Shown here one piece after another: positions 10,901 to 19,978 of a stretch of DNA of 64,000 bases. Numbering within the stretch: position 1 is the stretch's first letter; each line of letters opens with the position of its first letter. Origin of the DNA: Narthecium ossifragum (Eukaryota > Streptophyta > Magnoliopsida > Dioscoreales > Nartheciaceae); contig OY986971.1 of assembly GCA_963920575.1 (NCBI GenBank), positions 18,776,492-18,840,491 on the forward strand. The letters run 5' to 3'. The translations under genes were made by a program, and so were the position numbers. A model generated the notes under the pieces. It saw nothing but the letters and a program-made list of their open reading frames with translations, made no database searches and was not told the origin of the DNA.

Positions 10901-13136
10901 CATTTTCGGGCGTCGAAGGGGGGGCTAGAGAGGAAGAGTCAGTGGATACAGGCACCGGGGATAAAGCGACGGTGCAAGACGTCTGTGCGCCGGTGGACCC
11001 AGTGCCTGAAGAGGAGGTCATCGAGGAGGATGGTGTCCGCACAGACGGAGTCATTGGCGAGGCACCTTCAAATGTCATTGACGTGTCGAAGGATCCAATG
11101 CCCGAGGAGAATGTCATCGAGGTACCTCCGTCTGTCAGCGAGGAGGGGGGTGTCCGCACAGACGTAGTCATTGGCGAGGCCCCTTCAAATGTCATCGAGG
11201 TGCCGAAGGATCCAATGCCCGAGGAGAATGTCATCGAGGTACCTCCGTCTGTCAGCGAGGAGGGGGGTGTCCGCACAGATCGAGACACCGGCGATGCCCC
11301 TGCGACTGTCATCGAGGAGGGTGGTGTCCGTCCCGAGGATGCCACAGTTGAACATGTGGAAGTCGCGGGCATTAATACAACTAGTCAGGTCATCGAGGGG
11401 AAGGATGACACTGAAGCCCGCGGCGTTGGAGAAGCGATGGAGGAGGTGTCAGTTGAGAGGTCACTCGACAGTTATGCTGAAGATGTAGACCTTACTGGTG
11501 TGGTGCAGAGCGAGGGTGTGGAGTATTTTCCGCGCCACGAGGTCGCGCCCGCCGTTAAAGGTGACGAGTATGCTTCGATGTCTCCACCTTCTGAGGAGTC
11601 TACGCATGTGCACGAAGACTCCACTGTGGAAGTGGAGGTCCAGGAAAAAGACAGCTGGATCGAGATAAGTGAGCTACATGCCACTCCTGGAGCCCTTGCG
11701 GAGAAGATACAGTTGGTCGAGAAGGAATACCAGACCGCGGCAAACTTGGGTCATGCAACTGGGAATATTTCCAGGCCCATTGTCAATCAAACACCTTACC
11801 TACAAGACTCGAAGGACGTCATTAACACCTTAAGCGAGGAGGAGAAGGATGAACTGCGCTACATCGACCAGCTAGATGACGAGTGTGATTTTCTTTCGAT
11901 GCGTACTTAAATGTTATTATACGCGTTGTTTTGATTCATCCTACGCGTGTTTATTCGATGATTTGATATGCGTTTATACTGAGTTTAGATTTGTTATAAA
12001 CTATGATACGCGTGTTTAGAGTTTTTTACACGCGTCTTTATGCTTATTCATACGTGTGTTTAATTCTATTTAGATGCGATGGTTTAATTTATTACGCGTG
12101 TTTAAGGTAATATATACGCGTGTTGTTTCTTCTCTAGACGCGTGTTTAACCTTATTTCTACTCGTGTTTAAGGTATTTTCTTATTATTTTATATGCAGAA
12201 CTACAATATTCGCCCATAGTATGGGATACTGTACGAGGGGGCAATTGATGGCTGTCATAAACAACCAGGAGATAGAAGGGGACCTCATTGACGCCATCCA
12301 AGTAATTTTTTCTATCCGCCCGATTCAAGCAGAGGGGGGTCGAAGCTGTTTTTTCTCAAGCACCCGCCTCCATGTAAGTGGATTCGAATAGTTTTGAGGG
12401 TCACAGACTGAAGTATTTCACACTTGTTACTGATTAACTATTGTTACTGCAGGCGGCAATTGTTCATGACCGTCATTCCCTTCGCGACTCACTCCTGCAT
12501 GGTGCCAATACCTTTTCTTCACTGCCGAGTGTTGATGTGTGGTTCATCCCACTGCACTCCGGCTTTCACTGGCACTTGCTTGCAGTTGACCTCAAAGAAG
12601 GGATTTGTCGGCAATACACCTCGTCGTGGTGTCGCAGTGACGAAGAAGAAGCGGAGTACATGGCAAAATGGGTTGGGCGGGCACTGCAGACTTGGGTACC
12701 AGAGCTGTATGCTAGAGGGATGCAAGGCTCCGGGTGGTCTTACATGCGGGAGCAAGCCATACCCAGTCAACGTGGATAGTAAGCTTTCTTTCAGTACATA
12801 ATCTTTTTATGCACTCCACCACGCACACTATACTGAATACCCTTTCACACTTTCTATTTTGTCAACAGCCTCGACTGCGGCATATTTGTCCTGAAGTATG
12901 AGGAGCAGTTACAAATTTCAAACAACTGGGAAATAAGCGGCTTCGGTCAGGGGGATATGCATTTGCTTCGGGGACAATTGGCCCTTTTATTGGTGAGAAA
13001 TGGAAGACAACACATGCCATTACCCATTGTTCTGAGCACATTACATGGACCACTCAGGGACAAAGAGACCGGCCGGAAGCGCCGTAGGACAGGCAGCCGG
13101 GCGGTGCGACCAAGAACAGCGAAGAAGAAGAAATAG
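7949..13136 (+). CDS. MULE-encoded DUF1985-like/Ulp1 (C48) domain protein, seven exons, one nonsense codon
   Basis: The model is 7949-8063, 8761-9602, 9695-9901, 10282-11882, 12199-12373, 12453-12778 and 12869-13136. All introns are GT-AG and phases join exactly (1177 codons before the stop). The N terminus is Lys-rich. Exon 2 has a DUF1985-like segment ending ELKAEDVAVILGLPMGG. Exon 4 starts with a coiled coil, then a long acidic linker with a 39-residue repeat. Exons 6-7 form the Ulp1 fold: FHWHLLAVDL (His) and YLDCGIFVLKY (Cys). The expected Asp in a YDS-type motif reads YTSS, so activity is doubtful. The C terminus is basic (RKRRRTGSR and KKKK). An in-frame TAG lies at 9330-9332. The exon 4/5 junction is the weakest: an alternative donor at 11903 would need a frameshift. 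Related proteins include Kaonashi ULPs and VANDAL VANC. Function is inferred. Confidence 0.8.
8064..8760 (+). repeat. ACGCGT motif cluster in intron 1
   Basis: Eight exact ACGCGT sites begin at 8232, 8292, 8336, 8379, 8423, 8524, 8594 and 8616. Many one-base variants (TATGCGTACTT, TACGCGCTATTT, CTACACGTACTT) fill the rest. The extended consensus here is TACGCGTACTT, with T-rich spacers of about 20-45 bp. The cluster occupies nearly all of a GT-AG intron. Confidence 0.9.
9902..10281 (+). repeat. ACGCGT motif cluster in intron 3
   Basis: Three exact sites begin at 10061, 10149 and 10193. Frequent variants include TACTCGTGTTT, ACACGTGTTTATT and TACGCATCTTTATT, giving the extended consensus TACGCGTGTTTATTAG. 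The intron ends in TTGTCTCCAG. Confidence 0.85.
11041..11274 (+). repeat. Two tandem 117-bp coding repeats in exon 4
   Basis: Units 11041-11157 and 11158-11274 are almost identical, and a third unit starts at 11275 and soon diverges. Each encodes 39 residues containing PMPEENVIEVPPSV and SEEGGVRTD. The period is a multiple of three, so the frame is kept. The encoded segment is acidic and probably disordered. Confidence 0.92.
11883..12198 (+). repeat. ACGCGT motif cluster in intron 4
   Basis: Seven exact sites begin at 11921, 11943, 12008, 12030, 12094, 12116 and 12138. Three pairs are exactly 22 bp apart (11921/11943, 12008/12030, 12094/12116, then 12138). The extended consensus is TACGCGTGTTTA. 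A spacing of 22 bp is about two helical turns. Confidence 0.9.
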
Positions 13137-13597
13137 GCCGTGTTTACTATGACTTGTCATGCGACTTTTCATGCGTTTATGTAATTGCACTTTGGATTTG
13201 TACCCTTATGATACTCGTTTATATGTCCATTTATATGCGCCTCTATTCAGTTCATACGCGGCTTTAACCCCATTTGTATGTGTTCTTATATGCGTTTATA
13301 TGCGTGTTTTGTCTCATCCTGTGCGTCTTTATGTGTTTTTATACGCGTGTTTAACCCCATTTGTACGTGTTCTTATATGCGTTTATATGCATGTTTGGTC
13401 TCATCCTGTGCGTCTTTATGTGTTTGTCTACGCGTGTTTAACCCCATTTGTACGTGTTCTTATATGCGTTTATATGCGTGTTTTGTCTCATCCGTATATT
13501 ACACTTGTACTAACACTATACTCTTGCACAAGTTTCTTCATACAAGCTAGTGACAAGCTTCAAGTACAAAATATTAAACAAAACAGTTTTTCACCGT
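13137..13597. repeat. Spacer between convergent MULE genes with 87-bp tandem repeats
   Basis: From about 13264 to 13493 there are 2.7 copies of an 87-bp unit; the phrase TAACCCCATTTGTA recurs at 13265, 13352 and 13439. Each unit carries ACGCGT or variants (exact sites at 13343 and 13430) and ATGCGTTTATATGCGTG. A 155-residue frame across it only reflects the repeat. The spacer separates the stop codons of the Ulp1-domain gene and the transposase. Confidence 0.88.
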
Positions 13598-16500
13598 TCA
13601 TAAGCGTAGTTCTATTGCCGCAATAGGGTCTCGAACAGGGATAGGGTCAGGAACAGGGTATGTGTTCATACGCGAAGTGGGTTGTGTTCTACATGTCCTT
13701 TTGTTATGTCCAAGAAGCCGACATTTAGTACATCTACGTGTTGGACACGATTGTGCCTCACTTTGCGACGGCAGCCTTCACTTTCTTCTCTTTCCTTTCT
13801 TCGGCCCACAGATCGGTGGATAGACAATCGGGTCTTCTTCCATCCCTTTCGGCCAAAATTCTTGAGATGCAGTTGGGAATATAAAGTCGTTGTATGTAGA
13901 TCTATATTTTTCAGTTGTGAACCAAGGCTCGCAATAGTCATATTATGACAATCCGGTGAACATTAATGCAGCACAAGCGTGCTGACATGGTATGTCGTAC
14001 ACGTCCCATTCCCTGCACGAACACCTTTTCAAGGCAATGTTGACGGCGTAATATGATTCACCATATTGGACCTGGAAGTGGTCCTGACTCGACTGATCGA
14101 CGGTCATGTGCCGTCCTTTCTCCTTGGCTACGTTAAGCTCCTTCTCAGCCCATGGGGTAAGAGTAGTTTCAAGACGGAGAGCTTCCTGTATTCTCATCCA
14201 AAAATAAGAACCCACCTTCCGGCGCGTTGACTCCATCATATATTGGATAGGATATGCCTTCGCTTCCTTCAACACTCCGTTGAAACTCTCGACCATGTTC
14301 GTTGATAACATTTTGTATCTTCGACCTGGGAAGCAGTGGGTTGCCCATTTTTCTTTCGGAATTTCCATGACGTACTGGTACTGCTCCGGATACAACTCCT
14401 TCATGGTGTCCATGGCCCGTTTGAAACGCACCTCAGTGTACGCTCTCGCAGCCGCCCAGAACAGGTTGTATGGCGCTGATCTCCTTCCTGCATTCACCAG
14501 ATTACGCGACAAGTGCACCATGCAAAACCCATGGTTTGCTTCCGAGAACACATCCTCCATGGCCTTCAGTATCCCTTTGTGCCGGTCGGATATTATAGTC
14601 AACTTCTCAAATGGACTAATACATGTGCGGAGGCGTGAGAGAAACCATGTCTACGACTCCGCCGTCTCTTTGTCCGCAACTCCAAAAGCCACAGGAATTA
14701 TGTGATTATTGCCATCTACCCCAATTGCAGTAAAAATTGTCCCCGGATACTTGCCAGTGAGAAATGTGCCATCTATCCCAAGAATTGGCCGCATGTAGTT
14801 TTTGTAGGCATGGATGCATGCGCCGAAGGCCCAGTATATGCATAGGAAACGGTTCTCGCAGTCTAACTGAAGTGCCGTCACTGTGGTCGGGTCTCTCATC
14901 ATCAACTCCCGCATGTAGGGTCTCAACAAAGTGTAGGAACGCTCGAATGTTCCACGGACCTGTTTGCATGAGAAACAGAATTACAGGAAAATTCATGCGC
15001 AGCCCAAAATGAAGAATAACATAGGTTCCGCTCTCACCTGGGAGAGAACTTTCTGCTTGGCACGGTACGCCTTCCAGTATGACACCTTCGTGCCGAATCT
15101 TTTCAAAATCTCGATTACAATCATCTTCACAGTGTATTTCTCATTTGATGCCACCTGCTCTTTCACCTCTTCAGCGACAAAAGAGCATGTCAGTTGCTTG
15201 TGGCAACGACCGATCATTGGCTTGTTACATGTGTGGTACTTGACAAATTTCCTTATCCGAAAAGTGGGAATACCGGGCACCTTCCTAGCAATCACCTTCC
15301 AATGACAGTTTGTTTCCACACAACGCACTAGAACCTTCCGTTCAGTACATTTTTTCGTGATATACTCGAAACGGCGCGTGATTGCGTATCGTGCGAGTGC
15401 AAGTCTCAGTTCCTTCTTATCCGGAAAGGATTGACCGACAAATGGTTCCGGCGCGTTTATAAAGAAATTTTCTTGAGCTTCAGGCGTTTCGAAATTGAGG
15501 ATGTACTTGTCTTTCCCGTCTTCAACTGGCTCACAAACGGGCATTTCATGTTCTTCGTAATCAGGATCCCAATCATCACCAAAATATATTTCATCGTATG
15601 TGTCATGCGTGTCCACACAGGGTCGAGTGAAAGGCCTATGTACAGCAATGATTACACGATTAAAACTGACGAAATCACATACCTGGCTATGACTATATGC
15701 ACGCAAACACTACATTAAGTACACGTAGGAACTGTATTAAGGACGCGTAGGAACTATATTCAGGACGTGCAAGAACTAGACTAAGTAAGAGTAGGAGCTA
15801 TATTAAGTACGCGCAATAACTACATTAAGTACGTGTATACAATACATTAAGTACGCGTAGGAACGACATTAAGTACGCGTAATAACTACATTAAGTACGC
15901 GTAAGAAAGTGCGCGCGGGTTACCTTGTTACTACATTAAGTATAAGTAATAACTACATTAAGTACGCGTAATAAAGTATGCATAATAACTACCATATGTC
16001 AGCATAAGCAATACATTAAGTACGCGTAAGAACTACATTAAGTGCGCGCGGGTTAACTTTTTTACCCTTCCGCCTTCGTTGTCTGGGCATTGAGCGATAT
16101 CTCCTCCACCACATCCTTATTATTTTCGAGTTCATCCCTTGGTACCATGAGAGGGACGTTCAGATCAATGTCGCCCAAAGAACGGGCAGTAGGTGCCGTC
16201 TCGAGAAATGTATCGCTATCACAACTGAGGCATTGTAGGGAAGCATTAGAACACAGTTCGAAGCCACTACTATTGACTACAAGAATTTTCTCTAGCATAC
16301 CTTGTATTGTCTGCTTCTTGTAGGGCGGCGAACACTCTGATGGGTGGGCAAGATGGCCGGCCGAGGAGACGGAAGAGCCGGGCCAAGTCTCTGTCGTTTT
16401 CTAAACGTATGAATAGACTATATGGGTCGTTGGGCTGCTCGAAGCTGATGAACAACTCGGCATTGGCTGGAGATAGGTCACAAAGCATATAGAAGCGAGT

Positions 16501-16653
16501 CTTCAGTTGCGTATAAGATAAGTCGGAAGAGAACTCCTCGAGCCGACTTGACCCACCACAGTAAAATGGAAGACCTTCGTCGTATACAACATCTCCATTG
16601 AAATAACATAGTAGCTGAACGCTCCCCATCTCAGACCATACGATGAAGGCCAC
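13598..16653 (-). pseudogene. MuDR-type (MULE) transposase, three exons, in-frame nonsense codons
   Basis: Exons on the minus strand are 16653-16066, 15635-15038 and 14959-13598, with GT-AG introns and matching phases. Exon 1 has a PB1-like N-terminal domain (LLCYFNGDVVYDEG). Exon 2 has the MuDR DNA-binding domain (LRLALARYAITRRFEY ... CVETNCHWKVIA). Exon 3 has the MULE core: ILGIDGTFLTGKYPG (first Asp), TIISDRHKGI (second Asp), CMVHLSRN, then the SWIM finger CSCREWDVYDIPCQHAC and a zinc knuckle CTKCRLLGHNKRTC. Stops fall in frame at 14651-14653 (TAG), 13943-13945 (TAA) and 13778-13780 (TGA). A 1-nt shift lies near 16305. All three stops could be single transitions, typical of methylated DNA. 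Its gene tail faces the Ulp1-domain gene. Confidence 0.9.
15636..16065 (-). repeat. Phased 22-bp ACGCGT array in the transposase intron 1
   Basis: Units of about 22 bp with core ATTAAGTACGCGTAATAACT run from about 15711 to 16045. Exact ACGCGT sites start at 15743, 15853, 15875, 15897, 15964 and 16022; three are exactly 22 bp apart. Read on the minus strand the motif is TACGCGTACTTAAT, the same orientation relative to transcription as in intron 1 of the Ulp1-domain gene. It fills a GT-AG intron whose flanking phases match. Confidence 0.9.
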
Positions 16654-16847
16654 TCATCCACCGTACGGACCTAGATGCAAAGTGGTGATAGAACTGGAGG
16701 TATCTCCTCGAACTTGGCTTGCGGCTAGGAGATATGGTGGAAGAATTGAGAAGAGGAGATAGGGAGGAAGCAATAGTGGTGGGAAGAACTATGGCGGGAG
16801 AGCAGTTCGCTGGCGGGAGAAAGACCTCCGGCGAGCACCTTCGGCAC

Positions 16848-17047
16848 NNNNNNNNNNNNNNNNNNNNNNNNNNNNNNNNNNNNNNNNNNNNNNNNNNNNN
16901 NNNNNNNNNNNNNNNNNNNNNNNNNNNNNNNNNNNNNNNNNNNNNNNNNNNNNNNNNNNNNNNNNNNNNNNNNNNNNNNNNNNNNNNNNNNNNNNNNNNN
17001 NNNNNNNNNNNNNNNNNNNNNNNNNNNNNNNNNNNNNNNNNNNNNNN
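16848..17047. other. Assembly gap, 200 N
   Basis: Exactly 200 ambiguous bases, the usual placeholder for a gap of unknown size. The right end of the MULE and the 5' part of the next Ty3 element are lost in it. Confidence 0.98.
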
Positions 17048-18433
17048 TTAAGCCTTTTATTGGGAAGTATGTAGTGGTATATTTTGATGATATATTGATT
17101 TATAGCAAGACGGAAGAATAACATCTAGAGCATCTTAGAGGAGTGCTAACAGTGCTGCAAGAAAACAAGTTATTCATCAACTTGAAGAAGTGCTCTTTCA
17201 TGACCAATAGCCTTCTATTCTTGGGTGATGTGGTGACATCAGATGATATACATGTTGATGAAGAGAAGGTAAAAGCAATCCGTGACTATTATAGAGGTAC
17301 GTAGCTTTCATGGTCTAGCTACATTTTATCGAAGATTTATTACAAATTTTAGTGCCATAGCTGCACCTATTACTGAATGTTTAAAGAAAGGAAAATTTGA
17401 TTGGGGAGTTGAAGCTGAGAAGGCTTTTGCTTTAATAAAAGAAAATTTTTGAGAAAATTTTAGCTCTAGTATTAGCTCTACCAAGTTTTGAGAAAATATT
17501 TGAAGTAGAATGTGATGCTAGTGGGATTGGAATTGGTGTTGTTCTATCTCAAGAAGGAAGGCCTGTTGCATTTTTTAGCGAAAAGCTTAGCGAGGCCAGA
17601 CAAAAATGGTTTACCTACAACCAAGAGTTTTATGCCATTGTGAGAGCATTAAAACATTGGGATCATTATCTTGTGCGGCGAGAGTTCCTATTGTTTACTG
17701 ATCACCAAGCACTAAAGTTCTTAAATAGTCAAAGCATTTGGATAGGATGTATGTCAGGTGGACTACCTTTCTGCAAAAGTTTCCGTTTGTGATTCAGCAT
17801 CGAACGGGAGCCTTAAACAAGGTCATAGATGCCATAAGTCGACGAGCAACTTTACTAGTGACCATGAGCCAAGAGGTGGTTTGATTTGAATGTTTGAAGG
17901 AACTGTATGCTGAAGATGAAGACTTTAAAGAGATATGGAATAAGTGCCTAACAAAGCAGCCAATGGGTGATTTTTATATAAGTGAGGAGTATCTTTTCAA
18001 AGGAAATTGCCTATGTATACCCAGAGTCTCTTGAGAGAGAAACTAATTAGATATCTGCATGGAGGAGGCCTTAGTAGCCACTTGAGGAGAGACAAAACCA
18101 TAACACAGCATAAACACAACTAGAAGAGAGGCACTATTGCCTCAACTGAAAAAGGATGCTGCAAAATTAGTGTGCAAGTGTTATATCTGTCAAACGGTGA
18201 AAGGACAGTCTCAAAACACTGGGTTGTATACTCCTTTACCTGTCCCTGATGGTATTTGGGAAGATTTGTCGATGGATTTGTATTTTGTTTGGTTTGCTTC
18301 ATACCCAACGAGGTGTAGATTCTGTTTTTGTGGTTGTCAATAGGTTTTCGAAGATGGCGCACTACATACCTTGCAGAAAGACTTCAGACGCCTCTCAGGT
18401 GGCAAGATTATTTTTTCGAGAGGTGGTCAGATT
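17048..18433 (+). pseudogene. Ty3 (chromovirus-like) RT-RNase H-integrase remnant
   Basis: In broken frames the plus strand gives RT palm (VVVYFDDILIYSKTEE, 17070-17120, then stop TAA at 17119-17121), the RT end ending in a FLG(D)VV-type motif (about 17220), RNase H ([28 protein letters not shown]) and integrase. The integrase has a zinc-binding [11 protein letters not shown] (about 18170) and a [20 protein letters not shown] core segment (about 18340-18390). At least four stops or frameshifts interrupt it. The integrase ends abruptly at 18433, where a Copia LTR starts. Clade assignment beyond chromovirus-like Ty3 is uncertain. Confidence 0.88.
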
Positions 18434-19000
18434 TGTTGATCCTAACCTTGTTTTGATGATGCCAATATACATTAAATGATAAAATATATGTTAATATTTA
18501 TTACCCCTTTAAATGGAGATATTAAATTCAATATTTAAGTTATTTTGTACTGACGGTCGATGCAAGGATCGATCGTGGGAATGGGACGGTCGATCCATGG
18601 ATCGACCGTGATGAATGCTTCACACTTGGCTATATGCGTATTGACGCGACGGTCGATCGGTGCATCGACCGTCGGAAGCGTTTTTCTTGACAGAGGCTTA
18701 CGGACGATGCGACGGTCGATGTGGCGGTCGACCGTGGCGCATCAATGAAGAAAGTAAAGACGCGACGGTCGATCGGTGCATCAACCGTGGGAAGCGTTTT
18801 TCTTGACAGAGGCTGACGGACGATGTGACGGTCGATGCGGCGGTCGACCGTGGCGCGTATATGAAGAAAAGTCAAGGAGCGACGGTCGATCTGAGCATCG
18901 ACCCTGGGAAGCGACTTTCTCAACAGAGGCTCACGGACGATGTGATGATCGATGTCACGGTCGACCGTGAGAGCGACGGACGATGCGTGGAAACTTAATG
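18434..19000 (+). mobile_element. Copia LTR fragment with GACGGTCGAT/ATCGACCGT repeats
   Basis: It starts TGTTGATCCTAACC, identical to the solo LTR at 52767, followed by iterated GACGGTCGATG and CATCGACCGTGG (18550-18990). The TATA region and 3' half seen in the other copies are missing, so it is truncated near 19000. AGATT precedes it (18429-18433) and also occurs at 19001-19005. That would be a target duplication if the truncation preceded insertion, but it may be chance. Confidence 0.8.
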
Positions 19001-19005
19001 AGATT

Positions 19006-19978
19006 TGTTTTGGCTAGACCAAGCCTCGGGCTTTGGGTATTTCTGGGAACCAACATTTAGGGGCCTTCTTTTAGGCCTTCTTTAAAACCTGAACTGGGGC
19101 GGGCTGGATCGAGTTTTTGAGCAAGGGGCCCTGGCGCAGGGTAAACGTGGATCACTCAATGGGAGAGACAACCAAATTCTCAATGGGAGAGATAACCAGA
19201 TTTCTATAGAGGAAGAAACCAAAAACCCTATTTTATTCATTAACCAAAACTCCCTCTTTACAAACCCTAAGGCCTCCTTTTATAGGATTAAGGAAAGACC
19301 TGACCAACTCAAACGTGGACTCAATCATGATTAAACATGATTACCCTAATCCAAGTATTAAACCCGGAATTCAAACAAAAGAAATCATATTCAAAATAGG
19401 AGAGTTACCAAAAATAGAAACCGATAAAACTGGCTAAAAAGAAAAGTTTTCACTAAAACTGAGATTTTAGACCAAAGAAAAAGGAATTTGACGATTTGAC
19501 AATCAGTCATGGAGAGATCGAAGATCTCCGATGATTAATGATGGGCTCGTCAACCTGATCGTTTTCGACTGGTCGCACGCCCCGGATCGGACACCCGGAT
19601 CGAAAGGTACGCCCATCCGACGGTCGGGGTCACTCGGGTTTTGTCCTGCATCAGGCCCTGGTCCGGCTTTGAACCCGGATCAGCCCGGTTCAGAAGGGCC
19701 AACACTCAGGTCGGACCAGGCTACGGCCCTGGGGGCTGTGGGTTAGACCTGTACCGGGCCTAGCCATTTAGGCCTTCTGGACACCCCTATAATTAAGTGT
19801 TAATCGAGTTTGTCTCATTGTATATTGTCGTATCCATTTTTGGTGAGGATATGGTACCTTCATAAACAGCCAATGCTGAATTCAGTTCTAAGTTCCACAC
19901 ACATTGCACAAAGCATTATAAGAATTCTCCCAATGCGTTATCGAGAGAAACCAATTCCAAATAATAACCTGCTTCAAT
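19006..19978. other. Unassigned repeat-like DNA with a minus-strand LTR-like promoter
   Basis: No coding sequence recognised. On the minus strand, CCTATAAAAGGAGGCC (about 19275-19292) resembles an LTR promoter, and the surrounding AT-rich stretch (19150-19500) looks like an LTR fragment. The part at 19540-19790 is rich in CCCGGATCGG and GGCCC words, like the GGGTCGGG-type repeats elsewhere in the window. Boundaries are unclear. Confidence 0.35.

Larger units (their letters stand above)
7469..16847. mobile_element. Large autonomous-type MULE carrying a Ulp1-domain gene and a MuDR transposase
   Basis: The left end is inferred at 7469 (GGAATTTTTTGCATTTTAG), which resembles the TIR of the MITE at 26049-26556 (GGGTAAATTGCATTTTGG). 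Inside are a plus-strand Ulp1-domain gene and a convergent minus-strand MuDR-type transposase, separated by a repeat-rich spacer. The right end is not visible: sequence continues past the transposase start (16653) into the 200-N gap, and a Ty3 pol remnant follows the gap. The organisation matches MULEs that carry Ulp1-like genes (Kaonashi and VANDAL groups). Noncoding parts are rich in ACGCGT; the exons have none. Confidence 0.8.

Noticed and set aside
10656..11372. 238-codon minus-strand frame, Ser/Thr-rich
   Set aside because: Antisense shadow of the acidic repeat-bearing exon 4; the sense frame joins to other exons in phase.
13159..13626. 155-codon plus-strand frame with a 29-residue periodic hydrophobic repeat
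   Set aside because: It is the translation of the 87-bp noncoding repeat between two convergent genes; no start context or domain.
15711..16045. Regular short repeats with spacers, at first sight CRISPR-like
   Set aside because: The spacers are repeats too (22-bp phased), the array is an intron, and the genome is a plant.
18429..19005. AGATT on both sides of the truncated Copia LTR as a target duplication
   Set aside because: The LTR lacks its 3' half and does not end in CA, so the match may be chance.
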